64,000 bases of DNA from Dictyophora rubrovolvata (Eukaryota > Basidiomycota > Agaricomycetes > Phallales > Phallaceae), in assembly GCA_029959195.1 (NCBI GenBank), contig CP114120.1, forward strand, positions 1,984,001-2,048,000, read 5' to 3'. Below the pieces are notes generated by a model. It did not search any database. It saw only the letters and a list, made by a program, of their open reading frames with translations, and was not told the origin of the DNA. This document shows positions 32,670-44,029 of this stretch, in pieces. A program made the translations under genes and the position numbers. The stretch's first letter is position 1; the number at the start of each line of letters is the position of its first letter.

Positions 32670-35600
32670 TCATTCGCCAAACTCCTTTGGAGACTCGTAA
32701 TAGGGTTCCAAATACGCGATATTGAGTACCGGATGCATTCCGTAAGATGCGGGCATATGAAGACGATACGTGACTTTGCTGATTTTCTCCAATACCTCGA
32801 AAGGTCCGTCATACAGAATCAGTAGTTTGTTTCCACGACCTTTGACGTTTCTGAGCAGCTTCGTTTTCCTCTGATTAATTAGAACAAGATCTCCAACATT
32901 GAATTCGACTAGCTCTCGTCGTTCGTTATAATATTTCTGCTGTAGAACTTGACTGAGGATTAAGGCGTCCCTAGCGCGCGCGCGACTCGCAGTGAAGCGT
33001 TCCACTTGCTCGTCAGCCAATTGGCTCCATCCGCGTATATCGAAGCCTACTTCAAACTCCGGAGCTTCTGAATCGCTTAGTTTCTTTTCTCTTCCAATGT
33101 CCTCTTCTTGCTCTGAATTCTCCCTTTCCTGTCTAATCCGTTCTCCTTTTGTCAAGGAATCCGTCTCGGAAGAATCCAAATGATCCTGATTATATGCGGT
33201 TTCTTCCTCGTCTAAATCTTTAGCATCTTTCGACATAGAATACTTATGATATAGTCCATCCGAGGCTGACGGTCGGAGCTTGGTTCGTTTAGAGTCATTC
33301 GTGGACGATTCAATCGCCTTTTCATCATTCTGATGCTTTCTTTTAGGTCTTCGTCTAGTCATGACCATCGTGCTAGTGTCGACTTGCACTCGTCCTGCAA
33401 TGGCTCTTTCTTCATCATATCGAATAGTCTTAGAACCGTCCCTTGGAGTCGGCGCATAGAAATTGAGAACAACTACAGGTTCATATCCGAATAGCAGGAA
33501 TGAAGGGGTGAATCCCGTCGACGAATGCATCGACGTATTATAAGCTAGGGCAAATCCGTCCAAGAATTCACTCCAGTCGTCTCTTTCCGGTCCAACATAC
33601 GCCCTTAATCCTACTTCCAAGTTTTGGTTCATTATCTCGCTCTGTCCGTCCGTCTGAGGGTGGTACGCAGTGGCTAGTCCTCGCTTAATTCCCATTTGGT
33701 GACAAACACTCTCCCAAAACAATCCAGTCCAACGGGGATCTCGATCAGATATAATCTGCCGCGGTAATCCGTAAGTCTTGAATACGTTCTTGAATAGAAT
33801 TGTAGCCGTTTCGTCTTCATTTATGTTCGAAGTACAGGGCAAGAACATCGCGAACTTGGTGAGCTTGTCGACGACAACTAGGACGGCGTCATATTGTCCA
33901 CTAAGCGGTAGCTGGGTAATGAAGTCCATGGAAATAACTTCGAAGGGTTTAGACGGAATAGGGATTGGCTGAAGAAGTCCATAAGGGGCGTGTTTGCGGG
34001 GCTTCGTCTTCTGGCATACGTCGCAAGTATTGATGTACTTCAAAATATCGCGAGACATCTTACGCCAATAGAATACGGATGCGATTCGGTTGTAAGTTTT
34101 ATGATATCCTCCATGAGCTCCTTGAACTAATTCATCGTGCGCAGTTTTCATGATATCCAGTTGCATTTCTTTCGGAATGCAGAGCCTAGTCCTTCCAGTC
34201 TCGTCTTCGAAAAATAGCAATCCTTGATCTCCGAGATAAAACTGCGGATAAACTGGTCGACTCCAATCTCTCGTAGACCTTAATCCTTCCAACACCTTCT
34301 TGAAATATGGATCGTCCTCGTATTTGTCCGCAATGCGCCGAATTTCCTTCGAGTCTGCTCCCACCAGAATGGAATAACTTCTCGCAGTTCCGTATGGGAT
34401 GGTGACCTCATCTAGGTGTTTATTATCGAGCGTCGTCATGAACACGATCCGCTCAGCACTACCACGTTGTTGATGCTTTGCAAATAACGTGCTAACCTTC
34501 AATAACTCGGCTTCAAACCCTTCTCCAAGTTCCTCATATAGATTGGACAGAGGGTCTTCTTTAGCGACATCTATCGGAAGGTCCCATTCTTTCAAGTTCT
34601 CCGCCGACGGTCCTTGTTCCTCTGGAGTCCGACGCCTAAGACGAGAGATAGGGTCGACATTTGAATGGACTCTTCCTGCTCGATGTATGATCTTCATTTC
34701 GGGGTAAGCTGCAAATATTGTTCCCCAAGTTAAGAGTCGCCTATTTATGTTCTGATAGGTTTTAGTCCAGATGAGCGCAGCATGATCCGTGACTGCGTAT
34801 ATCTTCTCTCCCTCTATATATGGTTGGAATTTGATCAACCCGTCCTTCAACGCCAATGCTTCCCGCTCAGTCGGAGAATAATTCCTTTCGGGTGACTTGA
34901 GAGTCCTAGACCAGTACCCTATAACTCTTTCCACAAATACAGTAGTTTGCTCGAAGTCTTCGTTCCATCGCTCGGTTCTTGGAAGTTCTTCGTCTTTAGA
35001 GATTTGAATGATGAGGTTAGGCATCTCTTCTCCTAACTCATAAGCCTTCTTCAACTTATCGTATACTCTAGTTCCCTTTAGATCTCTGATTACGACTGGT
35101 TGAACTTGCTGAAGAATAGCGGCTATGCCAATGTCGCATGCGTCGGTATACAACCTATAGCCTAAACCAGCGATAGGATATGCGTGAACCGGTGCACTTA
35201 TAAGAGCCTTCTTCGCTAAATCAAATGCTCTTCGATGAGAATCGTCCCAATTCCATGAAGCTTTCTTCTTCAGCAACGAGAAGAGCGGGTTCACGATCCA
35301 AGCATAATAAGGAATATATGAAGAAAAGTAAACCATCATTCCAAGAAACGTCTGAAGTTCGTGGATGTTTTTCGGCTCATCCAAATCAACAATCGCGTCT
35401 ACCTTCTCCTTATGCGTAGACAAACCAAGTCTGGAAACCTTTTGTCCAAGTAGCTTTAGTGACTGATACCCAAAATGGCACTTCTGAGGTGAGAGTGTTA
35501 TTTCGGCCTTTGCTATAGCATTCAATACTGAGTCAAGATGCATCAGGTGATCTTCGAAGGTCTTGGAGTAAATGATAATATCGTCGATGTAAACAAGGGC

Positions 35601-38600
35601 GAATATCCACAAATAAGGCGCTAAGACGTTTTGCATGACTCTCTGGAAGACTGCTGGTCCGTTTCGATAACCAAAGGGCATCCTCAAGAATTGAAATAGA
35701 CCACGATGCGTCCTAAAAGCTGTCTTATCTCGATCCTTCTCTACTATTTCCAATTGCGTAAAGCCGGCTAAAGCGTCTAACGTTGACAACCATTGTGACC
35801 CGGTAAGCGACTTTAAGATATCCTCTTGCCTCGGTAGAGGAAACTCATCAGGGATAACCTTCTCATTTAGTCTTCTAAAATCTATAACCATCCTTGGCTT
35901 TTCTTGACGGTACACGATAAACGCTGGTGCGCCCCACGCGCTCTTGGACGGCTCTATGACCTTTAGACCGAGCCACTTGTCCATCTGCTCGTCAATTACT
36001 TGGTGAGATTTCGGTGAAGCGAAAAATGGAGGCATAGAAACTTCCTTAGTACCGTCTCGGAGTGGTATTTCTACCTTCGCAGGATGATGACCCAATCGTC
36101 CGTCCAATCCGAATGCCTTCTCGTTCTTCTGGATAACCTCTTGTAACTTCTTCGTCTGTTCATCACTCAATCCCTTGCATATATCGACTTCATCAAACAA
36201 TCTTGTCTTGGGAACCTCATCATTAGGAGTTTCCGCTGTCTTAGGACCACCAACAGCTTCATCTTGACCATCGTTTGTTTCTTCTCTTCGGGAGCAAATG
36301 AGCGAATCAAAGAGAGTCTTCACAGTCTGTGCGTAGACTCGTAATTTAGAAGATTCTTTCTCGAGCTTGTCGTCTTTCTCGAGCCAGGCGTTCGGGTTGT
36401 GGACATATCCAAGAATTTGGCCCTTGTGTATCCGGACTGGATGCAATCTGGAAAAGTTCGATACATGCAACTGGGAGTCGCCTTTTCCCAGCAACGAATC
36501 GGGAGCAGCATAAAAATCCTCTTCCTTTCGATTCGAGATGAACATCTTCTCGATATAGGCGGAATCAGAGTTTTCCGGGAAATTGAACTTAATTGAAATC
36601 GCCTTGCTCGTTTGGGGAGGAATGATGACTTCTTCAGTTGCTCTAACAGAGTTGTCATTTTTCTTCAATCTGACGTCGCTCCTTTTGATTAATTTTGACT
36701 TAAGAGAGAAAGAAGCCTTAATCGCCAACGCTTCACTATCCTCGGAGTCGCTTAATCCGGTACCAACAGAATTTCCGGCCTTCATCACTCGTCCAGAATT
36801 CCCGAACATAATGGAAGCTCCTTCATCGTTCCTCAATATAGAAATGGCATATTGGTCGGCAAAATCATTCCCGAATATGAAAGGCGTCGTCATGCCTTTA
36901 ACGACGTAGGCGTCGACAAACAATTCCACTGGTCCTAGTTCAGTGTCGAAATATACAGCCACGGAAACGAATCCTGAAATGGTCGAGGCTCCGGTAACTT
37001 GAATAAGATTCACTCGATGACCCTTCTTCAACTTTGGGGCTAATCTCATAGTAGAAAGGAAGGCATGTGAGATTAAGGTGATATCTGCTCCTGAATCGAT
37101 AATCACTCGTGACTTATTCTCTCCATAGACTCCTATCCAGGCTTCTACGGCGATGGCCCTTGCGCCCATAAAAGAACTTCCAGCCGGCCGAGACATAACT
37201 CGTGGCAAGGTTAGAATCTCCTTCGCTACGGATTTACAGACGTTTGAAATAAAATTGGTTGCCTTGAAAACGTTTCGTAAAAATCTGCGTTTTGAATCAG
37301 GAGAAGCCGGATGTCCTTCCTGAATGGTTTCATCGTCAAAAGCATTCGTATTCAAGACCCTTGCTGAAACCATTGAAGCTGAAGCTACATGAGCTTGATT
37401 TGCTGAAGTCGTAAGGCCTTCATCAACGTCTTCTTCGGGCAAGTCCACAAGATCCGGAGGTTCATCTTCTTCGTCAAGAGAGAATGCATTTAAATAAGCT
37501 TCTTCATACTCCTCTAATGCTCCAAGATATTCTTCGCTGGGATTTGCAAGGTTAACTCGAACTCTCTTCGCTCCTTTCTTTGCGTATTTACATTCATTAT
37601 CCCAATGTTTCAGACTTCCGCAGTGTCGACAAGGTCGAGCTCCTTTCATTTCAGGAGTGTTTCCCTTTGAAATTGTCAAATCGTCTTTCGGATAAGGAGG
37701 TTTTCCCAACGAAGGTGTCTGTCCAATGAGGTTGCTTCTAGCTCGGAATCTGTCGTTATTAAAAGAACTCCTAGAGCTTGAGGGCTTGACGTTCAATTCA
37801 AGATTCCGAATACGGTGTTCAAGATTGATCTCGCGATGTCCTCCTGGCGGTGTCATGAGTTCTTCCTCATGATACTTGACTATGTCTTCGAATTGATCCA
37901 TCGTCTGACAATCGTGCGGGTGTATAATCATAGACCAATATCTCGGCGCACCCTCCATTATCACCATAATCAATTCCGAATCTGTATAATTATAGACAAG
38001 ATCGAGGAGCGCCTTCTTTCTTATAACGTATTCGGTTGGGGACTCGTCAGGATGCCCGGATTCCCGATAACGAATCTTGTCAGCTCTAATCTTCTGTTTA
38101 TCCATCCACGTTCGATTCATATAATAAGTTCCGATCGCGGCTCGTAATGTTCCCCAATTTTGCATAGCCCGTTCGCGTCGCGTCCTTGACAAGTTCCAGA
38201 ACCATTGGCTTGCACCTTTCTCCAGGCGATTCGCAACAAGTATTCCCATCTGTTGATAAACCTGATTGCTCCTACTCGACAGATGGTTATTCTTAACTAT
38301 CCACAAGGCTAGCGTATCCGGATCACCATCCCATTTCTCGATGGACTCCGGTTTAAGTCTTAAATCAAAGTAGGGTTCACGAGGATCAATCGGGCCTGAT
38401 GCAGGGGTGGAAATCCCGTTACGGCGTGGGAGTCCAAGTCCGCCGCTATTTCCATTGTTTGATGATTCGTTACCACCCAGGCCTCTACCTCCTCGTGAGG
38501 GTCCAAAAGGATAAGGAGAACCAGGCTCTCTATGAGGTGGCTTTGACGATTGATCATCGGAAGAGTCATCCCCTCCGTCTGGTGGTCCTCCAGCTCCACC

Positions 38601-39698
38601 GCTAACTCGAGTCCTGGGAACGGAACTCTGACCTTCAAAGCGAGACGGGTGGAACAACTCATTTAGACGACGAGTATCAGAAAGGGTAGAAGGCAAGCGA
38701 CTGCGAGGAATGGGAGTTGGAATACGTGGCTCGAATCGCTGGATACCTTGTAAGCCTTTTGATTCCGAGTGTCCTTCGCGTATTGAGGTTTCCTTTTGTA
38801 TAGCCGCGAGACGTTTGGGCATAACAACAGCTCTTTCAGAATCAAAGGTAACTTCCTCTTTTATTTGTACTACCTTTGGTCTGATCCCCTCAGTCTCGGT
38901 TGGCTCTGGCTCTTTTCCCTTTCCACCTTCGATAGACTCTGGAGGGATGAGAGCGTCGTTATGAAACAGATGAGCTAGATATGACTCTACTTCATCTCTA
39001 TAAAGCGCGGAGAATACTTCAAATTGATCCGCAGACCATACATCCAATGGCCAATTATCAATACCCCATACTGGGATACTAGGTGAGTCGGTAAGCTTCC
39101 GTTTAGCTCTTCTTGCGAAACGTTTAAGTCTGTGAACAAAGTTTTCAAACTTGATTGGGTCGAGGTGATACCCAATGTATTCCAGAACATCACTGTCGTA
39201 TGGAATGCCAATTAGAACGTGGTCCAAATCTCCAAGTAAGTCTTCACAGATTTCTTCAGCTTCTCTAGGCAAGTTTGCGGATGGCAATCTTCCTGAACTT
39301 TTTATATTTTCTCTAGCATAGTGAACTATCGCATTTCGACGATGTTCCAACGATCTATTCAATTCGTAGGTCCTGCGTAGGTGTGACGTAGCCAGGACCA
39401 AAAACGTTTTATCCGGTGAGAGTAATACATCCTCAGCATTCAGCGTAAGAAGTGGTTCACCAGTAAAATTAATTTTCACTGTAGGAGACAACAATATAGT
39501 TGTATCCAGTCGACGCCCAGGGCCTGTGGAGATGTCGCCTCTGTCGTCTGAAGTAGGGTTTAAGTTAATCGGAGGGGGTTTAGAGGTTAAAGGCATTGTC
39601 GTAGAATTTTCAGTGTTTTCCGGAGGTCTTGAAGAAGAACCTGTTTCTTCGGGGATAGAGGCGGCTGTCTTCATCGGTGTCGTAGGTGGAGAATCCAT
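32670..39698 (-). CDS. Gypsy gag-pol polyprotein
   Basis: One open frame of 2342 residues. The N-terminal third is gag, with a capsid-like region (about residues 450-640, including WFWNLSRTRRERAMQNWGTL) and a CCHC knuckle (CRHCGSLKHWDNEC). The aspartic protease (VIIDSGADITLIS) follows. Reverse transcriptase shows MVIDFRRLNEKVIPDEFPLP and the catalytic YIDD in LVYIDDIIIYS. RNase H has LYTDACDIGIAAIL. Integrase has the H-H-C-C finger ending CDVCQKTK and the core with MDFITQLPLSG and ISDRDPRWTG. This protease-RT-RNase H-integrase order marks Gypsy. A Ser/Arg-rich insert lies between the integrase core and the C-terminal domain. A chromodomain-like stretch is visible at about 32470-32660 beyond this frame. 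Confidence 0.96.
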   Translation of the reverse strand: MDSPPTTPMKTAASIPEETGSSSRPPENTENSTTMPLTSKPPPINLNPTSDDRGDISTGPGRRLDTTILLSPTVKINFTGEPLLTLNAEDVLLSPDKTFLVLATSHLRRTYELNRSLEHRRNAIVHYARENIKSSGRLPSANLPREAEEICEDLLGDLDHVLIGIPYDSDVLEYIGYHLDPIKFENFVHRLKRFARRAKRKLTDSPSIPVWGIDNWPLDVWSADQFEVFSALYRDEVESYLAHLFHNDALIPPESIEGGKGKEPEPTETEGIRPKVVQIKEEVTFDSERAVVMPKRLAAIQKETSIREGHSESKGLQGIQRFEPRIPTPIPRSRLPSTLSDTRRLNELFHPSRFEGQSSVPRTRVSGGAGGPPDGGDDSSDDQSSKPPHREPGSPYPFGPSRGGRGLGGNESSNNGNSGGLGLPRRNGISTPASGPIDPREPYFDLRLKPESIEKWDGDPDTLALWIVKNNHLSSRSNQVYQQMGILVANRLEKGASQWFWNLSRTRRERAMQNWGTLRAAIGTYYMNRTWMDKQKIRADKIRYRESGHPDESPTEYVIRKKALLDLVYNYTDSELIMVIMEGAPRYWSMIIHPHDCQTMDQFEDIVKYHEEELMTPPGGHREINLEHRIRNLELNVKPSSSRSSFNNDRFRARSNLIGQTPSLGKPPYPKDDLTISKGNTPEMKGARPCRHCGSLKHWDNECKYAKKGAKRVRVNLANPSEEYLGALEEYEEAYLNAFSLDEEDEPPDLVDLPEEDVDEGLTTSANQAHVASASMVSARVLNTNAFDDETIQEGHPASPDSKRRFLRNVFKATNFISNVCKSVAKEILTLPRVMSRPAGSSFMGARAIAVEAWIGVYGENKSRVIIDSGADITLISHAFLSTMRLAPKLKKGHRVNLIQVTGASTISGFVSVAVYFDTELGPVELFVDAYVVKGMTTPFIFGNDFADQYAISILRNDEGASIMFGNSGRVMKAGNSVGTGLSDSEDSEALAIKASFSLKSKLIKRSDVRLKKNDNSVRATEEVIIPPQTSKAISIKFNFPENSDSAYIEKMFISNRKEEDFYAAPDSLLGKGDSQLHVSNFSRLHPVRIHKGQILGYVHNPNAWLEKDDKLEKESSKLRVYAQTVKTLFDSLICSRREETNDGQDEAVGGPKTAETPNDEVPKTRLFDEVDICKGLSDEQTKKLQEVIQKNEKAFGLDGRLGHHPAKVEIPLRDGTKEVSMPPFFASPKSHQVIDEQMDKWLGLKVIEPSKSAWGAPAFIVYRQEKPRMVIDFRRLNEKVIPDEFPLPRQEDILKSLTGSQWLSTLDALAGFTQLEIVEKDRDKTAFRTHRGLFQFLRMPFGYRNGPAVFQRVMQNVLAPYLWIFALVYIDDIIIYSKTFEDHLMHLDSVLNAIAKAEITLSPQKCHFGYQSLKLLGQKVSRLGLSTHKEKVDAIVDLDEPKNIHELQTFLGMMVYFSSYIPYYAWIVNPLFSLLKKKASWNWDDSHRRAFDLAKKALISAPVHAYPIAGLGYRLYTDACDIGIAAILQQVQPVVIRDLKGTRVYDKLKKAYELGEEMPNLIIQISKDEELPRTERWNEDFEQTTVFVERVIGYWSRTLKSPERNYSPTEREALALKDGLIKFQPYIEGEKIYAVTDHAALIWTKTYQNINRRLLTWGTIFAAYPEMKIIHRAGRVHSNVDPISRLRRRTPEEQGPSAENLKEWDLPIDVAKEDPLSNLYEELGEGFEAELLKVSTLFAKHQQRGSAERIVFMTTLDNKHLDEVTIPYGTARSYSILVGADSKEIRRIADKYEDDPYFKKVLEGLRSTRDWSRPVYPQFYLGDQGLLFFEDETGRTRLCIPKEMQLDIMKTAHDELVQGAHGGYHKTYNRIASVFYWRKMSRDILKYINTCDVCQKTKPRKHAPYGLLQPIPIPSKPFEVISMDFITQLPLSGQYDAVLVVVDKLTKFAMFLPCTSNINEDETATILFKNVFKTYGLPRQIISDRDPRWTGLFWESVCHQMGIKRGLATAYHPQTDGQSEIMNQNLEVGLRAYVGPERDDWSEFLDGFALAYNTSMHSSTGFTPSFLLFGYEPVVVLNFYAPTPRDGSKTIRYDEERAIAGRVQVDTSTMVMTRRRPKRKHQNDEKAIESSTNDSKRTKLRPSASDGLYHKYSMSKDAKDLDEEETAYNQDHLDSSETDSLTKGERIRQERENSEQEEDIGREKKLSDSEAPEFEVGFDIRGWSQLADEQVERFTASRARARDALILSQVLQQKYYNERRELVEFNVGDLVLINQRKTKLLRNVKGRGNKLLILYDGPFEVLEKISKVTYRLHMPASYGMHPVLNIAYLEPYYESPKEFGE

Positions 39699-39807
39699 CG
39701 TGTCGTCGAAATCGTCTCTGGCTTAGGAGCCACTCCAATAAATCTTCGTGGGGAAGTCTATATCCACAAAGAGGTTCGGTTTTTTCCCCCCACTTTGGCC
39801 ACCAAAT

Positions 39808-40300
39808 TGTAAGGTTACGCTAGTTATTCAAGATGTATCCGTGTAGAAAATAAATATGATCGAATTGTCGGATAATAACTCGTTCAAGAAAGTGAACGTA
39901 AAATAAGCTGAACCAAAAGTATCGAAGTCGAAGCCTTGTTATCAAAGCTGAGACGAACGAGAACGCGTTTAATTGATAAGATAAGATAGTAAGATTAAAT
40001 CGAGAATCGATTTAATCTAAAGCGCAAGTGAAAAGAATAAGATTTGAGATTCGGACAAGATTCGAGGCAACAGTGTTATATTAAAAGCTATACTACTTAC
40101 AAAGGAGTCTCGCGTCATACATAGACGACGAGTTTACATTCTAATAAACTATACTACCGAAGGTCCACAAGTGACCACAATGACTTAGAAATACAATAAA
40201 GGTACAACGCGCGAATAAAACGAAAAGAAATAAGGCTTATCTAAATTTTCTATTTTTTTTTTTGTTGGAGGGGCCGCCGGTTGAACTCTAATACCTAACA
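39808..40300 (-). repeat. Gypsy LTR (5' LTR of the element)
   Basis: A 493-base LTR, about three mismatches from the copy at 31160-31652 and with the same length. Confidence 0.95.
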
Positions 40301-41118
40301 TGTCCCCCCGCACATTGTCCATGACCGTAGCAATGTCACTGAGCTCAGTTCGGCTATATCATGTACTTTGACAGATTGGAGAAGTAAAACAAAATTAAAG
40401 GTAGGCTTTTATTCGCTTATTATTTCTCTCTAAATTAAGCTGTTGAGTAGATTCGAGAATCAATCAACACTCCGCATGATAGTGTCTATACACTCGCTCA
40501 AAAGATTGCTGGTGCCCATGTTAACCTAAGCCAGCCGCATTATCAGCGGGCAGCTTTTCTGGTGAGCTACATCTATGTTTTATTGACATATGCTAATGAT
40601 GGTCAAATAGAGATATGTGTATATGACCCATCATCCACCCCAAGCGACATCTTTGGGGCCGTCAAAGGCTTCTTGTAAAAATGTATACTGGAATGCGGTT
40701 GACAATGGCTTGCATCAAGTTCGTGTTGGGGCCAGCCATCCCACCCTGGATCCCCAAGTCTTACAAGCTGCGTAAGTGATTGCCATACCCTTCTTAACAG
40801 CTTCTTACCATGAATTGTACAGAACTTTAGAAGCTATGTTCCAAAACGACTTGAAAGCGTATCCACTGCACAAACAAGAGAAGATTCCCCTGGCAAAAAA
40901 GCCTACGCGGTGGCAAACTGACGTTGAGAATGTAATTCGGGAGTTTATTTACCAGCCTGATGAAGACAATGATAGCTCTGACATTGTGCAAGAGAATGTT
41001 ATTGATGGCTAAAACCCTGACCCTTTTTCCAGCGGCTTCCTAGTTTTATTCTCTCCTGGACACTTGATGCATCCCCATCCCAGTTCATTTTTTAGATATA
41101 TTTTTCTATCATACCTCA

Positions 41119-41224
41119 TTTACATGGATAATTCCGTAGCTTACAGACTCACTATGTTTCAGTTTAATGGCCAGCTTTACATAGACATTCCGTAGCTTAC
41201 AAACTCGCTGTATTTCAGTTTAAT
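41119..41224. repeat. Tandem pair of about 50 bases
   Basis: Copies at 41119-41168 and 41176-41224 share attccgtagcttaca, a variable core, and ttcagtttaat, with about four differences. They lie just downstream of the interrupted gene. Confidence 0.8.
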
Positions 41225-41336
41225 AATTAGTTCTAATGGACATTCTAACAACGCCAATAACCGCCAACGCGCGAATTCCAGATAACTGAGTCGCATATTC
41301 CCGACGAACACGTGATACTTTGTGAGACCTTGGAAT

Positions 41337-41414
41337 AAGGCTGCTGTAAACTAGGTCACAACAAGGTTGCTATAAACTATGTCACAGCGAGGTTGCTGTA
41401 AACTAGGTCGCAGC
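41337..41414. repeat. 26-base tandem repeat, three copies
   Basis: Three imperfect head-to-tail copies (41337-41362, 41363-41388 and 41389-41414) are built on ttgctgtaaactaggtcaca. They differ from one another at a few positions. Confidence 0.85.
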
Positions 41415-42903
41415 AATGTTACCCGCCAACACCTAACGAGTGGTTGGGCTGAATGATGCTATTGTGACCCGGTCGAGGGGGTGCCAAGCAGGTTCCGCCG
41501 CGTCAACTCAATATCGGGTCACACCCCTGTTGGGCGTGTAGTTGATGTCACTTTTTTTTTACCTTGCCTCCTCTTGCTTGTGCTGCCAATTGGCAATAAC
41601 TCAATATAAATATTTATCTTCTAGTGCTACGAGACACCATTGTTGCACTAGCTGTAGCGATTTCACTCAGTTGTTCGCTGCACGCTGTAAACGCTCGAAG
41701 GACCAAGAATGCAATTGATAATATTCGACTTCAGTTTTTCCTTCCCCGCTAAAATTGGTCCGAGTCTCGGCTTCTTCCGGACAAAGTCATCCATCTTCGA
41801 CCAGAAAACAGTTCGTCTGTTGAGTTGTAGTGTTGGACATATGTATGTCGTTAGAATCTCATTCCAGACTATAGTAACTTAAGCTCACGTGGGTGACGGA
41901 TTTCTGAAGTTTGATCAAGTGTTTGACATCGTTCGGCAGAAATAAAGAACGAAATTATCGATTTTCTATTTTGTTTCAGCTTCTCTATGTGAGATGATAA
42001 TAAACAATGCAGGTAAAACTTGACATATTTGTATCACTTACTCTCTTTGAAATACATAATTAAATCTTCTCGGCTTACGCGTAAGTGGTAGATTTTGGCA
42101 TACAATTGGTATATCGACGTGCTTCCAGCTCAACGATATTTGTAAAAATCGAGTAGCGTGTTCTTTATCTTTCTTTGCGTTAATATTCCCGCTTCATGCA
42201 TGGTCTGCCTGTCTTCGTACATTGATCCTAAGTTTGCGAACCGCGGTGTTGATAGCCTGAGGGAAAGCGTCGATCGACTGAAGCCGAGTGCACTTTGGAC
42301 ACTTTATACTATCAACGCCGCCAATTGTAACCTCGCATTCATGCATCTAAATTCTAATAAGTGGAAACTAACACTTAGTGAGAAAGGGAACATGTAAACG
42401 CGTCAATCACCGGTTGAACGTTGAATAGTAGAAGAACCAATCTGATTTAATTGCCATGGTCTGTAGAGCTTTGGGGACTCATTTCTTGCAATACAGTGAA
42501 TAATATTTTACTGAAATGTATTTGGTCTTCGCCACTCAATTATGATGTGCCATGGTGGCCTTGCATAATTGATAAATAAACATAACATTTTAATGACCGT
42601 TCGTATTGACATTTGACACGAAATCGACTTGCCGAAGTTTGCCCTGAATGATTCTCGCCGTGTGATTCTAATCAACGTTCTATTTTTGCGCGGAAGAACG
42701 AGAGGTTCGCGTTTACTCTTAACCGCAGACAAGCTCAAGCCCTATGACGAGTAAGAAGCTCGGGAATATGTATGGATACACGTATATTCCTGTCAGAACA
42801 TAAATCATGGGTAAGTCATAACACAACATGCACATGTGTAGGCACCGAATTGCTTGGCAAGAAGACATGTAGATTCTACGAATCGGTGGAATAATTAATC
42901 TGA

Positions 42904-44029
<1,126 letters not shown>

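Larger units (their letters stand above)
31160..40300 (-). mobile_element. Gypsy (Ty3/Gypsy) LTR retrotransposon
   Basis: The element is 9141 bases long on the minus strand. Its 493-base LTRs (31160-31652 and 39808-40300) differ at about three positions by eye. A perfect target duplication, tgtcc, flanks it (31155-31159 and 40301-40305), so it is young. The parts in order are 5' LTR, a presumed primer-binding region (TTTGGTGGCC), one long gag-pol frame (32670-39698), a chromodomain-like stretch just past that frame, an extra sense ORF (31776-32315), a polypurine tract next to the 3' LTR (AAAGAGAGGGG) and the 3' LTR. It looks nearly whole, with perhaps one break. Confidence 0.96.
29309..41012 (+). 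pseudogene. Resident gene split by a nested solo-LTR pair and a whole Gypsy element
   Basis: The N-terminal exon (29309-29515) begins MLSPSAVPSTSPSTNPSTSP and continues HLCDLWNLNQGNRDYMFKIS. The next coding block has DKPDFSKEDWYKVIDIVYLF, then PDLQAYVMGLTTFVM. These lie in frames one base apart near 29750, so this gene carries a frameshift of its own. An exon that starts ADI at about 29850 is cut by the solo LTR at 29857, has 34 bases between the elements, and is cut again by the Gypsy element. It resumes at 40306 (PHIVHDRSNV). Later exons give SVYTLAQKIAGAHVNLSQPH, WNAVDNGLHQVRVG and EAMFQNDLKAYPLHKQEK, and end ENVIDG at 41012. I do not recognise a named family; it looks like a lineage-specific basidiomycete gene family. 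Confidence 0.5.
41013..42903. other. Long intergenic region with small repeats
   Basis: No gene is recognised across 1.9 kb. A 79-residue frame at 42158-42397 has a hydrophobic start but no family resemblance and is not called. Two local repeats are listed separately. An inverted pair of words (tgtgacccg near 41463 and cgggtcaca near 41513) may mark a fossil LTR end or a short hairpin. Confidence 0.5.

Noticed and set aside
42158-42397. Short frame with a hydrophobic N-terminus resembling a signal peptide
   Set aside because: No homology, no splice pattern and no cysteine pattern of a small secreted protein.
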